A stretch of 64,000 nucleotides of DNA from Streptomyces microflavus (GCF_014650075.1 NZ_BMUG01000001.1:386710-450709); one strand, 5' to 3'; shown: positions 8,157-17,090, counted from the stretch's first letter. Made by a program: numbers and translations. Notes: generated from the letters alone by a model not told the origin.

Positions 8157-9209
8157 ATGCCTGAGCCGTACGACGTGATCACCATGGGGCGGATCGGGGT
8201 GGACATCTACCCCCTGGACATCGGGGTGCCGCTCGCCCGGGTCGAGACGTTCGGCAAGTTCCTCGGTGGCTCCCCGACCAATGTCGCGGTGGCGGCGGCG
8301 CGGCTGGGACGGCGGACGGCGGTGATCACCCGGACCGGACGGGACGCCTTCGGGGAGTACCTCCACCAGGAGCTCAAGGGGTTCGGGGTGGACGACCGGT
8401 GGGTGACGGAGGTCGAGGAGTACCCGACCCCGGTCACCTTCTGCGAGATCTTCCCGCCGGACGACTTCCCCCTCTACTTCTACCGGCAGCCCAAGGCGCC
8501 CGATCTGGAGATCCACCCGCCGGAACTCGACCTCGACGCGGTGCGCGAGGCCCGGATCTTCTGGATGACGGGTACCGGGCTCAGCGCCGAGCCCAGCCGG
8601 GCCGCGACGCTGGCGGCCCTGCGGGTCCGTAGCGAGAACGCCCGCGGCGAGAGCGCGGCCGGCGGCGAGGACCCGGCCCCGGAACCCCGTACCGCGACCG
8701 TGTTCGACCTCGACTGGCGGCCCATGTTCTGGGACGGCGGGGACCACGGCTCGGTGGCGCCCGCCCACTACCGGGAAGCGCTCGCCCACGCGACCGTCGC
8801 CGTCGGCAACATCGACGAGTGCGAGATCGCCACCGGCGAGCGCGAACCGCACGCCGCCGCCCGCGCCCTGCTCGCGGCCGGGGTGGAGCTCGCCGTCGTC
8901 AAGCAGGGGCCGAAGGGCGTCCTCGCCGTCCACCGCGACGGCTCCACCGCCGATGTACCGCCGCTGCCCGTGGAGGTCGTCAACGGGCTCGGCGCCGGGG
9001 ACGCGTTCGGCGGGGCGCTCTGCCACGGGCTGCTCGCCGGATGGGACATCGCCCGGATCATGCGGTACGCGAACGCCGCCGGGGCCATCGTCGCCTCCCG
9101 GCTCGCCTGCTCCTCCGCGATGCCCTTCCCGGACGAGGTCGAGCGGGCCCTTACGGAGGGGGCGGTCACGGAAGACATCGCCTCCGGGCCCACCGGAGCG
9201 GCCTCATGA
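8157..9209 (+). CDS. iolC: 5-dehydro-2-deoxygluconokinase IolC
   Basis: PfkB/ribokinase-family sugar kinase of 350 residues that phosphorylates 5-dehydro-2-deoxy-D-gluconate in myo-inositol catabolism. Typical IolC features are TMGRIGVDIYP at the N-terminus, the PfkB sugar-binding stretch FLGGSPTNVAVAAARLG, and the C-terminal catalytic motif NGLGAGDAFGGALCHG with the base Asp in GAGD. A Glu/Pro-rich insertion (about residues 160-185) is not conserved in other IolC proteins as I know them. I chose ATG 8157 over ATG 8151 because AAGGG at 8146-8150 is 6 nt upstream of 8157. It heads a tight operon and overlaps the aldolase gene by 4 nt (ATGA). Confidence 0.92.
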   Translation: MPEPYDVITMGRIGVDIYPLDIGVPLARVETFGKFLGGSPTNVAVAAARLGRRTAVITRTGRDAFGEYLHQELKGFGVDDRWVTEVEEYPTPVTFCEIFPPDDFPLYFYRQPKAPDLEIHPPELDLDAVREARIFWMTGTGLSAEPSRAATLAALRVRSENARGESAAGGEDPAPEPRTATVFDLDWRPMFWDGGDHGSVAPAHYREALAHATVAVGNIDECEIATGEREPHAAARALLAAGVELAVVKQGPKGVLAVHRDGSTADVPPLPVEVVNGLGAGDAFGGALCHGLLAGWDIARIMRYANAAGAIVASRLACSSAMPFPDEVERALTEGAVTEDIASGPTGAAS

Positions 9210-10168
9210 CCCGCGCCCGTCCCACGGCCCCCGCCACCCCCGCCGCACCCTCCGTCCGCGACCTCGTCCGGCTCCGCGCCGAGCGCCCCGAAGCCATCGC
9301 CGAAGCCGCCGCCCGACGGAAGCGGCGCCCTCTGCTCCGTGCGGCCGACACCGCCGACACCTCCGCCTCGGAGCGTGCGCGCCCGCCCCACCCCGGCCGG
9401 CTGATGATCATCGCCGCCGACCACCCCGCACGCGGCGCCCTCGCCGTCGGGGACCGGGCCCTCGCCATGGCCAACCGGTTCGAGCTCCTCCAGCGGCTCT
9501 GCCTCGCCCTCTCCCGCCCCGGCGTCGACGGCGTCCTCGCCTCCGCCGACGTCCTGGACGACCTGCTCCTCCTCGGCGCCCTGGAGGACAAGGTCGTCAT
9601 GGGCTCCATGAACCGGGGCGGGCTCGCGGGTGCCACCTTCGAGCTGGACGACCGCTTCACCGGGCACCGGCCCGAGGACCTGGTCCGCCACGGGTTCGAC
9701 GCGGGGAAGCTGCTGCTCCGCATCGACCACGACGACCCCGGCTCCCTGGACACCCTGCACGCCGCCGCCCGCACCATCGACGCCATGGCCGCGCACCGGC
9801 TGCCCGTCTTCGTCGAGCCGTTCCTCTGCGGGCGCGTCGACGGCCGCCTCCGCAACGACCTGGGCGCCGCCGCCGTGATCACCTCCATCGCCATCGCGTC
9901 GGGCCTCGCCGGGACCTCCGCGTACACCTGGCTCAAGGTCCCCGTCACCGAGGACCCGGACGACATGGCCCAGGTCATGGAGACGTCCACGCTGCCCGCG
10001 GTGCTGCTCGGCGGGGAGGTGGGCGACGACCTCGACGGGGCGTACGGGAAGTGGCGCGAGGCGCTCCGGCTGCCGACCGTACGGGGGCTGGTCGTGGGGC
10101 GGTCGTTGCTCTACCCGGTCGACGGGGACGTGGCGGGCGCCGTCGACACGGCCGTATCGCTGCTGTAG
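9206..10168 (+). CDS. Cgl0159-like (beta/alpha)8 aldolase, probable 2-deoxy-5-keto-gluconate-6-phosphate aldolase
   Basis: A 320-residue class I aldolase-like protein of the Cgl0159 family, often annotated as deoxyribose-phosphate aldolase. RLMIIAADHPARGAL marks the first strand; VEPFLCG and AYTWLKVPV are internal strands, and the Lys of the latter is a plausible Schiff-base residue. In Corynebacterium glutamicum the homologue also lies beside iolC in the inositol cluster. No IolJ-type (class II) aldolase lies in the window. I therefore infer that it splits the IolC product into dihydroxyacetone phosphate and malonate semialdehyde. The start ATG 9206 overlaps the iolC stop. The N-terminal 65 residues are Ala/Arg-rich and poorly conserved. 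Confidence 0.82.
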   Translation: MTRARPTAPATPAAPSVRDLVRLRAERPEAIAEAAARRKRRPLLRAADTADTSASERARPPHPGRLMIIAADHPARGALAVGDRALAMANRFELLQRLCLALSRPGVDGVLASADVLDDLLLLGALEDKVVMGSMNRGGLAGATFELDDRFTGHRPEDLVRHGFDAGKLLLRIDHDDPGSLDTLHAAARTIDAMAAHRLPVFVEPFLCGRVDGRLRNDLGAAAVITSIAIASGLAGTSAYTWLKVPVTEDPDDMAQVMETSTLPAVLLGGEVGDDLDGAYGKWREALRLPTVRGLVVGRSLLYPVDGDVAGAVDTAVSLL

Positions 10169-10195
10169 CCGGGAGAGGGCGGGTAGGGAGTGGGT

Positions 10196-11179
10196 ATGGA
10201 CACGCACCAGGAGCGCCACGGCGCACGCCACCACCTGCCCTCCGGCAGTGCCGGGCGAGGGCCCTATGTCTTGGACATCGATCCGAAAATGGCCGGATGG
10301 GACCGGTCCAGTCTGCGCGTTCTGGAGCTGGAGCCGGGTGGAGTTCATACGCTCGTCACCGGGGAGTGCGAATGGATCGTCCTGCCGTTGACCGGTGGCT
10401 GTACGGTGCATACGGCAGGTGGCACCTTTGAACTGCTGGGCCGGGAAAGCGTGTTCAGCGGGGTGAGTGATTTCGCCTACGTGCCGCGCGACGACCGAGC
10501 GCAGATCGCCTCCGGCGCAGGAGGCCGCTTCGCCCTGGCAGGAGCGAAGTGCGAGCGACGACTCCCCGCTCGCTACGGCCCCGCGCCGGAGGTACCCGTC
10601 GAACTGCGCGGCACCGGGAACTGCTCGCGCCAGGTCAACAACTTCGCCGCCGCCGACACCTTCGACTGCGACCGCCTGATCGCCGTCGAGGTCCTCACGC
10701 CCGGCGGCAACTGGTCCTCCTACCCGCCCCACAAGCACGACGAGCACGTCCCGGGCGAGGAGTGCGAGCTGGAGGAGATCTACTACTTCGAGGTGGAGGG
10801 CGGCGGCCTCGGCTACCACCGGGTCTCGCCGTCGCGCGAGGGCGGTACGGATGTCCTCGCCGAGGTCGGCAGCGGCGACGCGGTCCTCATCCCCGACGGC
10901 TGGCACGGCCCGTCCATCGCCCCGCCCGGCCGGACGCTGTACTACCTGAACGTGATGGCGGGGCCGGGGGAGGAGCGGGCCTGGCTGATCCGCGACCATC
11001 CGGACCACGGATGGATCCGCGACACCTGGCGAGACGAGCCGGTCGACGCCAGACTGCCGCTGTACACGGCAGAGCAGCACACCGCGTCCAAGCACACGGC
11101 ACAGCACCGCACGGCGTATCCGCAGACGGCCCGCCCGGACACGGCGCATCCGTCGCCCGGCCCGGAGGTAACAGGTTGA
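10196..11179 (+). CDS. iolB: 5-deoxy-glucuronate isomerase IolB
   Basis: Cupin-fold isomerase of 327 residues that converts 5-deoxy-D-glucuronate to 5-dehydro-2-deoxy-D-gluconate. Metal-binding cupin motifs are clear: YPPHKHDEHVPGEECELEEI supplies His/His/Glu and a later His lies in IPDGWHGPSIAPPG. The start ATG 10196 has GGGAG at 10186-10190; the GTG at 10190 is the less likely alternative. The last about 35 residues are a Thr/Ala/His-rich tail (TAEQHTASKHTAQHRTA...) beyond the normal IolB end. It looks like drift or a repeat expansion. The stop overlaps the iolD start by 4 nt (TTGA). Confidence 0.92.
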   Translation: MDTHQERHGARHHLPSGSAGRGPYVLDIDPKMAGWDRSSLRVLELEPGGVHTLVTGECEWIVLPLTGGCTVHTAGGTFELLGRESVFSGVSDFAYVPRDDRAQIASGAGGRFALAGAKCERRLPARYGPAPEVPVELRGTGNCSRQVNNFAAADTFDCDRLIAVEVLTPGGNWSSYPPHKHDEHVPGEECELEEIYYFEVEGGGLGYHRVSPSREGGTDVLAEVGSGDAVLIPDGWHGPSIAPPGRTLYYLNVMAGPGEERAWLIRDHPDHGWIRDTWRDEPVDARLPLYTAEQHTASKHTAQHRTAYPQTARPDTAHPSPGPEVTG

Positions 11180-13119
11180 GCCCGACGAGTCCCGCGAACG
11201 CACGGCCCGCCCCCACCCGCCGCCTGACCACCGCTCAGGCCCTGGTCGCCTTCCTCGCCCGGCAGTACACCGAGCGCGACGGCCGCCGCCACCGCCTGAT
11301 CAGCGCCACCTGGGGCATCTTCGGCCACGGCAACGTCGCCGGGATCGGCCAGGCCCTCGTGGAGGCGGGCAACGGGAACCGGACCGCGCACCGCATGCCG
11401 TACCTCCAGGGCCGCAACGAACAGGCCATGGTGCACGCGGCCGTGGGGTACGCCCGCCAGTCCGGCCGGCTCTCCGCCCACGCCGTGACCACCTCCATCG
11501 GCCCCGGCGCCACCAACCTCGTCACCGGCGCCGCCCTGGCCACCATCAACCACCTGCCGGTGCTCCTGCTCCCCGGCGACACCTTCGCCGCCCGGCCCGC
11601 CGATCCCGTGCTCCAGCAGCTCGAAGTGCCGTACGCGGGCGATGTGTCGGTCAACGACTGCCTGCGGCCCGTCTCGCGCTACTTCGACCGGGTCAGCCGC
11701 CCGGAAGCGCTGATTTCGGCCGCGCTGCAGGCGATGCGGGTCCTCGCCGACCCCGCCGAGACGGGCGCGGTCACCCTCGCGCTGCCGCAGGACGTGCAGG
11801 CGGAGGCGTACGACTGGCCGGAGGAGTTCTTCGCCGAGCGGGTCTGGCGGGTCCGCAGGCAGGCGCCCGACGTGGCCGAACTGGAAGCGGCGGTACGGGC
11901 GGTGCGCTCCGCCCGCCGCCCCCTGATCGTCGCGGGCGGCGGGGTCCGCCACAGCGGAGCCGAGGAGACCCTCGCCGCCTTCACCGCCGCCACCCGCATC
12001 CCGGTCGCCTCCACCCAGGCGGGCAAGGGGGCCCTGCGCCACGACCACCCGGCGGACGTGGGCTCCATCGGCCACACCGGCACCGCGACCGCCGACGAGC
12101 TGGCCCGCACCGCCGACCTGGTGATCGGCATCGGCACCCGGTACACGGACTTCACCACCGCCTCCGGCACGCTCTTCCAGAACCGGGCCGTCCGCTTCCT
12201 CAACCTCAACATCACCGGCTTCGACGCCCACAAGCTCGCCGCCCTCCCCCTGGTCGCCGACGCCCGCACCGGCCTGGAGGCGCTCACGAGCGCGCTCGCC
12301 GGACGGGCGTACCGGATCGACCCGGCGTACGAGACGGAGTACACCGGTGCGAAGGAGGCGTGGGAGGAACGGGTCGAAGCGTCCTTCACCACCCCCGACC
12401 TCACCGCGCGCCCCACCCAGACACAGGTCATCGGACTGCTCGACGCCCTGTTCACCGAGGACGACATCCTCATCAACGCCGCCGGTTCCCTCCCCGGCGA
12501 CCTGCACAGGCTCTGGCGCACCCGCTCCCGCGACCAGTACCACGTCGAGTACGGCTACTCCTGTATGGGCTACGAGATCCCGGCCGCGATCGGCGTCATG
12601 CTCGCGACCCGGAACCACGAGCGGTCCCGCCCCGTCTGGGCCCTCGTCGGCGACGGTACGTACCTGATGAACCCCACCGAGATCGTCACCGCGGTCCAGG
12701 AGAACCTGCCCCTGAAGCTGCTGATCCTCCAGAACCACGGGTACGCCTCCATCGGCGGACTCTCCGAGGCGGTCGGCGGCGAACGGTTCGGCACGGCCTA
12801 CCGCCACCGCGACGCCGACGGCGGCTTCACCGGCCCGCCGCTCCCCGTCGACCTCGCCGCCAACGCGGCCTCCCTCGGTATGCACGTGCTGCGCGCCACC
12901 ACCGTCGACGACCTGCGCAAAGCCCTCGCGGAGGCCCGCAGCGCGGACGGCCCCACTTGTGTCTACGTCGAGACCGAAACGCCCGACACAGTGTCGGGGC
13001 CCCCTCCGGCACAGGCGTGGTGGGATGTTCCGGTGGCCGAAACCGCGAGCCGACCTGCGGCGGTCAAGGCCCGGGAAGAGTACGACCGGCAGGTCGCTGC
13101 CCGACGCCGTCACCTCTGA
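11176..13119 (+). CDS. iolD: 3D-(3,5/4)-trihydroxycyclohexane-1,2-dione hydrolase IolD
   Basis: ThDP-dependent ring-opening hydrolase of 647 residues that converts trihydroxycyclohexane-dione to 5-deoxy-glucuronate, the irreversible step of myo-inositol breakdown. The three domains of the acetolactate-synthase family are visible: Pyr domain (RNEQAMVHAAVGYARQSGRL, with the catalytic Glu), a central domain (about 200-345) and the PP domain with the ThDP motif GDGTYLMNPTEIVTAVQEN. The start is TTG 11176, because GGAGGT at 11164-11169 is an ideal Shine-Dalgarno 6 nt upstream and the conserved sequence starts soon after. Without recognising TTG the N-terminus would be misplaced by many codons. Confidence 0.94.
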   Translation: MSPTSPANARPAPTRRLTTAQALVAFLARQYTERDGRRHRLISATWGIFGHGNVAGIGQALVEAGNGNRTAHRMPYLQGRNEQAMVHAAVGYARQSGRLSAHAVTTSIGPGATNLVTGAALATINHLPVLLLPGDTFAARPADPVLQQLEVPYAGDVSVNDCLRPVSRYFDRVSRPEALISAALQAMRVLADPAETGAVTLALPQDVQAEAYDWPEEFFAERVWRVRRQAPDVAELEAAVRAVRSARRPLIVAGGGVRHSGAEETLAAFTAATRIPVASTQAGKGALRHDHPADVGSIGHTGTATADELARTADLVIGIGTRYTDFTTASGTLFQNRAVRFLNLNITGFDAHKLAALPLVADARTGLEALTSALAGRAYRIDPAYETEYTGAKEAWEERVEASFTTPDLTARPTQTQVIGLLDALFTEDDILINAAGSLPGDLHRLWRTRSRDQYHVEYGYSCMGYEIPAAIGVMLATRNHERSRPVWALVGDGTYLMNPTEIVTAVQENLPLKLLILQNHGYASIGGLSEAVGGERFGTAYRHRDADGGFTGPPLPVDLAANAASLGMHVLRATTVDDLRKALAEARSADGPTCVYVETETPDTVSGPPPAQAWWDVPVAETASRPAAVKAREEYDRQVAARRRHL

Positions 13120-13137
13120 AGCCTGAAGGAGAACGTC

Positions 13138-14640
13138 ATGACGAAGACCGTCAACCACTGGATCGGCGGCAAGACAGTGGAGGGCACGTCGGGCGCGTAC
13201 GGTCCGGTCACGGACCCGGCCACCGGCGCGGTCACCACCCAGGTGGCGCTCGCCTCGGCGGAGGAGGTCGACGCGGCCGTGGCGGCGGCGAAGGCCGCGT
13301 ACGCGACCTGGGGCACGTCCTCCCTCGCCCAGCGCACCGCGATCCTCTTCCGCTACCGCGCGCTGCTGGACGCCCACCGCGACGACATCGCCGCGCTGAT
13401 CACCGCCGAGCACGGCAAGGTCCACTCGGACGCGCTGGGCGAGGTCGCCCGCGGTCTGGAGATCGTCGAGCTGGCGTGCGGGATCACCACCCAGCTCAAG
13501 GGCGAGCTCTCCACCCAGGTGTCGAACCGGGTCGACGTCTCCTCGATCCGCCAGTCGCTCGGCGTCGTCGCGGGCATCACCCCGTTCAACTTCCCGGCCA
13601 TGGTGCCGATGTGGATGTTCCCGCTGGCGATCGCGTGCGGCAATACGTTCGTGCTGAAGCCGAGCGAGAAGGACCCGTCGGCCGCCGTCCTGCTGGCCGA
13701 GCTGGCGTCGGAGGCCGGGCTTCCGGACGGCGTCCTCAACGTCCTGCACGGTGACAAGGTCGCCGTCGACGGCCTGCTCAACCACCCCGACGTGGCCGCC
13801 GTCTCCTTCGTGGGCTCCACCCCCATCGCCCGCTACATCCACGCCACCGCCTCCGCCAACGGCAAGCGCGTCCAGGCCCTCGGCGGCGCGAAGAACCACA
13901 TGCTCGTCCTCCCGGACGCCGACCTGGACGCGGCGGCCGACGCGGCGGTCTCGGCGGCGTACGGCTCCGCCGGTGAGCGCTGCATGGCGATCTCCGCGGT
14001 CGTCGCGGTCGGCGCGATCGGCGACGAGCTGGTCGCCAAGATCCGCGAGCGCGCCGAGAAGATCACGATCGGCCCCGGCAACGACCCCGCCTCCGAGATG
14101 GGCCCCCTGATCACCGCCGCCCACCGCGACAAGGTCGCCTCCTACGTCACGGGCGCCGCCGCCCAGGGCGCGGAGGTCGTCCTCGACGGCACGGGCCACA
14201 CGGTCGAGGGCTTCGAGAACGGGCACTGGATCGGCCTCTCCCTCCTGGACAAGGTCTCCACCGACTCCGACGCGTACAGGGACGAGATCTTCGGCCCGGT
14301 ACTGTGCGTGCTCCGCGTGGAGACGTACGAGGACGGCGTCGCCCTCATGAACGCCTCGCCGTTCGGCAACGGCACCGCGATCTTCACCCGGGACGGCGGC
14401 GCGGCCCGCCGCTTCCAGCTGGAGGTGGAGGCGGGCATGGTCGGCGTCAACGTGCCGATCCCGGTGCCCGTGGGCTACCACTCCTTCGGCGGCTGGAAGG
14501 ACTCCCTCTTCGGGGACCACCACATCTACGGCAACGACGGCGTGCACTTCTACACCCGCGGCAAGGTCGTCACCACCCGCTGGCCGGACCCGGCGGACGC
14601 GCCGTCGGGCGTCGACCTGGGGTTCCCGCGCAACCACTGA
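13138..14640 (+). CDS. mmsA: CoA-acylating (methyl)malonate-semialdehyde dehydrogenase
   Basis: A 500-residue NAD-dependent aldehyde dehydrogenase that turns malonate semialdehyde into acetyl-CoA, the last inositol-specific step (IolA), or methylmalonate semialdehyde into propionyl-CoA in valine breakdown (MmsA). The catalytic Cys lies in GSAGERCMAIS. The usual general-base Glu of hydrolytic ALDHs is replaced by Asn in LGGAKNHMLV, as expected for the CoA-acylating branch. PFNFPAMVPMWMFPLAIA is the typical substrate/NAD region. It lies 18 nt after iolD with AAGGAG before the ATG, and ends the operon at a strong terminator. Confidence 0.94.
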   Translation: MTKTVNHWIGGKTVEGTSGAYGPVTDPATGAVTTQVALASAEEVDAAVAAAKAAYATWGTSSLAQRTAILFRYRALLDAHRDDIAALITAEHGKVHSDALGEVARGLEIVELACGITTQLKGELSTQVSNRVDVSSIRQSLGVVAGITPFNFPAMVPMWMFPLAIACGNTFVLKPSEKDPSAAVLLAELASEAGLPDGVLNVLHGDKVAVDGLLNHPDVAAVSFVGSTPIARYIHATASANGKRVQALGGAKNHMLVLPDADLDAAADAAVSAAYGSAGERCMAISAVVAVGAIGDELVAKIRERAEKITIGPGNDPASEMGPLITAAHRDKVASYVTGAAAQGAEVVLDGTGHTVEGFENGHWIGLSLLDKVSTDSDAYRDEIFGPVLCVLRVETYEDGVALMNASPFGNGTAIFTRDGGAARRFQLEVEAGMVGVNVPIPVPVGYHSFGGWKDSLFGDHHIYGNDGVHFYTRGKVVTTRWPDPADAPSGVDLGFPRNH

Positions 14641-14658
14641 CAGCCTGATCCGGACCCC

Positions 14659-14696
14659 CGCCCGCCCGTAGCGAAGATGCTGCGGGCGGGCGTTTT
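14659..14696 (+). terminator. Rho-independent terminator of the iol operon
   Basis: A 14-bp GC-rich stem (14659-14672 with 14679-14692, one G-T pair) and a 6-nt loop are followed by TTTT at 14693-14696. It closes the transcript that starts upstream of iolC. Confidence 0.85.
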
Positions 14697-14751
14697 GGTG
14701 ATTGTCGTACCCTTCGTGGACTTGTGGTGCACGGGGCGAGGGGGAACACAG

Positions 14752-15465
14752 GTGATTCGGGTCGTCGTCGTGGATGACGAGCCGCTGGTCCGGTCGGGCC
14801 TGCGGGCGATCCTCGGCTCGGCGGCGGACATCGGCGTGGTGGCCGACTGCGGCGGCGGGGACGCGACGGGAACGGTCGCGCGCCACCGGCCGGACGTGCT
14901 GCTGCTGGACATCCGGATGCCCGACGTCGACGGCCTGACCGTGCTGGAGCAGGTCGCCGCCATGACACCGGCCCCGGCGGTCGCGATGCTGACGACGTTC
15001 GACGCGGGGGAGTACGTGGAGGCGGCCCTGACGACCGGAGCGGCGGGCTTCCTGATGAAGAACTCCTCGCCCGAGCAGCTGATCCACGCCGTACGGGTGC
15101 TGGCCGACGGCGGCCGGATCCTCGCCCCCGAGGCCACGGCCCCGGTCATCGGCGGCTACCTCGCCGCCGCCACCGCACGTGACGCGGCCCGCCGGGTGGA
15201 GGCGCTGACCGAACGGGAACGCCACGTGCTTGCCCTGGTGCGCCGCGGCCTCTCCAACCGCGACATCGCCGGGCGGCTGCATCTGGCCCACTCCACGGTG
15301 AAGGACCACGTCAGCTCGGTGCTCGCGAAGCTGGGCGGGGTCAACCGCGTCCAGGCCGCGGTGGTCGCCGACCGCGCGGGGATGACCGACCCGCCGGTAC
15401 GGGGACGGGGACGGGCCGAGCCGCCGGTACGAGGACGGGCCGAGCCGCCGGTACGGGGACGATGA
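14752..15465 (+). CDS. NarL/LuxR-family response regulator
   Basis: A 237-residue DNA-binding response regulator. The receiver domain (1-120) has the acidic pair VVVDDEP, the phospho-acceptor Asp53 in LLLDIRMPDVDG and the switch Lys in FLMKNSSPEQ. The LuxR HTH (about 151-205) begins LTERERHVLALV. The start is GTG 14752 with GGGGGA upstream; the open frame extends to 14677 through the iol terminator, which is not credible as coding. The C-terminus has three copies of PPVRGR encoded by a DNA tandem repeat that runs into the next gene. It overlaps the sensor kinase by 4 nt (ATGA). Confidence 0.92.
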   Translation: MIRVVVVDDEPLVRSGLRAILGSAADIGVVADCGGGDATGTVARHRPDVLLLDIRMPDVDGLTVLEQVAAMTPAPAVAMLTTFDAGEYVEAALTTGAAGFLMKNSSPEQLIHAVRVLADGGRILAPEATAPVIGGYLAAATARDAARRVEALTERERHVLALVRRGLSNRDIAGRLHLAHSTVKDHVSSVLAKLGGVNRVQAAVVADRAGMTDPPVRGRGRAEPPVRGRAEPPVRGR

Positions 15466-16727
15466 GCGCCTACGCCGGTACGGGACCGATGAGCGCCGAG
15501 AGCCTGGCTTCCGGCGCCCCGCGCCCGGCCCTTGGTGCCCCGGCCTCCGGTGCCCCGGCCTTTGATGCCCCGCTCCCGCTCCCGCGCCCGGCCCCCGGAG
15601 CCCCGGCCTCCGCTGCCCCGGCCCCACGCACCATCCGGCGGCTGAGGTCGGCCGCCCTCCCCGTCGGTGTCGCCGCCCTGGACGGGCTGGTCGTCAACGC
15701 CGTCCACGCAGGCCCGGTGCTGTGGGGCGCTCTCGCCGCCGCCGGGGCACTCGTGTTGCGGCGGCGGCAGCCCGAACTGGCCCTGGCCGCAGGCATCCCC
15801 GGGCTCTACCTCGGCCATCTGGCGTTCGCGCCGCTCATCGCCCTGTACTTCCTGGCCGTCCACCGCCGCAGCGCTGCCCCCGGAGCCGTCGGCGCGGTAC
15901 TGGTCGCGCTGGCGCAGTTCCTCCCCCTCCCGCTCGGGGACGTCACGCTGCTCCGCCTCGACCACGACACCGTGCTGGACGCGCTCGACTCCTGCGCGCT
16001 GGGGGTCGGCGCCTTCGTGCTGGGCCGGTCGGCGCGGTGCCGGCGGGAGAGACTGCGCGAGATCACGGAGAGCCGGGAGCGCGAGAACCGCCTGCTGGCG
16101 CAGCACACCCTGGCCACCGAACGGGCCCGGCTGGCCCGGGAGATGCACGACGTCGTCGCCCACAAGGTCAGCCTCATCAGCCTCCAGGCGGGGGTGCTCC
16201 AGGTGACGGAGCCCGGCGCTCGGGCTGTGCGGGAGACCGCGGGTGTGATCCGTGACCTGTCGGTGGACACCCTCACCGAACTCCAGCACCTGGTGGGGGT
16301 GTTGCGCGCGGACGGCGGGAACACCGGCGACCTGGCCCCGCAGCCCCGCCTCGCCGACCTGGGCCGGCTGGTCGAGGAGAGCGCCCTGCCGGTCGAGCTG
16401 CACCTGGGCGACCTCGGCGATCTCGCCGGCCCGCTTCCCGAGGCCGTGGAGCGTGCCGCGTACCGGACGGTGCAGGAGGCGCTCACCAACGTACGCAAGC
16501 ACGCCCCAGGGGCCAGGGCCGAGGTGCGGGTGGGGCCGGACGGCGGGCGGCTGCACGTGGAGGTGCGCAACACCGCCGCCGACGGGAGCGCCGTTGCGCC
16601 GGAGCTGCCCGCCGGCGGGAACGGTCTGGTAGGCCTGCGGGAACGGGCCCAGCTCCTCGGCGGCTCGTTCACCTCGGCACCGCTGCCCGGCGGCGGATTC
16701 CTCGTCCGCGCCGAGTACCCGGTCTGA
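15462..16727 (+). CDS. DesK/NarX-type sensor histidine kinase
   Basis: A 421-residue membrane kinase, partner of the response regulator it overlaps. After a Pro/Ala-rich N-terminus (about 60 residues), four to five short hydrophobic helices (about 65-190) form a compact sensor. The HisKA_3 dimerisation domain has the phosphorylated His in LAREMHDVVAHKVSLIS, and the ATPase domain has EALTNVRKHAP (N box) and GNGLVGLRERAQLLGG (G boxes). It lacks an extracytoplasmic sensor domain, so it probably senses the membrane. Two ATGs, 15462 and 15489, are each followed by AGCGCC because of the local repeat, so the true start is ambiguous. No obvious target gene follows. Confidence 0.9.
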   Translation: MSAYAGTGPMSAESLASGAPRPALGAPASGAPAFDAPLPLPRPAPGAPASAAPAPRTIRRLRSAALPVGVAALDGLVVNAVHAGPVLWGALAAAGALVLRRRQPELALAAGIPGLYLGHLAFAPLIALYFLAVHRRSAAPGAVGAVLVALAQFLPLPLGDVTLLRLDHDTVLDALDSCALGVGAFVLGRSARCRRERLREITESRERENRLLAQHTLATERARLAREMHDVVAHKVSLISLQAGVLQVTEPGARAVRETAGVIRDLSVDTLTELQHLVGVLRADGGNTGDLAPQPRLADLGRLVEESALPVELHLGDLGDLAGPLPEAVERAAYRTVQEALTNVRKHAPGARAEVRVGPDGGRLHVEVRNTAADGSAVAPELPAGGNGLVGLRERAQLLGGSFTSAPLPGGGFLVRAEYPV

Positions 16728-16821
16728 CCGGCCCCACGGCCGTACGCAACTGCCGTACGTAGCCCCCCGGTACGTACGGCTGTCGCTACCGGTCCGTGCG
16801 ACCGGTGCGTAGCGGTCGTCG

Positions 16822-17046
16822 CTACCCGTCCGTGCGCGAGGCCTGCCGGAGGACCTCCTCCGGCAGCCCGGCCCGGGCTCCGATGACCTCGAAGCCGAGC
16901 AGCCGCCCCGCCTCGTCGAAGTCGAGGTTCAGGTCCGCGCCGCCGGGGGTCTCCAGGGTGAACTGCCGGCCGGCGGCCCCGTCGGCGATGTGCGCGACGA
17001 GGGAGACGTACGCGACGTCGTTGTCGTGGTCGTACTCGATGTGCAT
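16822..17046 (-). CDS. DUF2283 protein, possible antitoxin/immunity partner
   Basis: A 74-residue soluble protein with the DUF2283 pattern: MHIEYDHDNDVAYVSL at the start, an all-beta core and LDFDEAGRLLGFEVIGA near the end. In many bacteria DUF2283 genes sit next to DUF4258 genes and the pair is predicted to be a toxin-antitoxin module. Here the preceding gene (44 nt upstream, same strand) ends in a DUF4258 domain. The region just before the ATG contains GGAAC repeated three times, which supplies the Shine-Dalgarno. No signal peptide is visible, so it acts in the cytoplasm. Confidence 0.8.
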   Translation of the reverse strand: MHIEYDHDNDVAYVSLVAHIADGAAGRQFTLETPGGADLNLDFDEAGRLLGFEVIGARAGLPEEVLRQASRTDG

Positions 17047-17090
17047 TGTTCCGTTCCGTTCCGCTCTGTTCCGCTCAGCGAGGGTGGGGG

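Noticed and set aside
14677..14751. Earlier ATG start for the response regulator at 14677
   Set aside because: It would place the start inside the loop of the iol terminator and add about 25 residues without similarity; GTG 14752 directly precedes the conserved receiver strand.
10942..15627. Very long open frame (1561 codons) antisense to the inositol operon
   Set aside because: It is the mirror frame of high-GC genes iolB, iolD and mmsA. The translation is low-complexity Gly/Asp/Val/Arg without domains, while the plus strand encodes clear enzymes.
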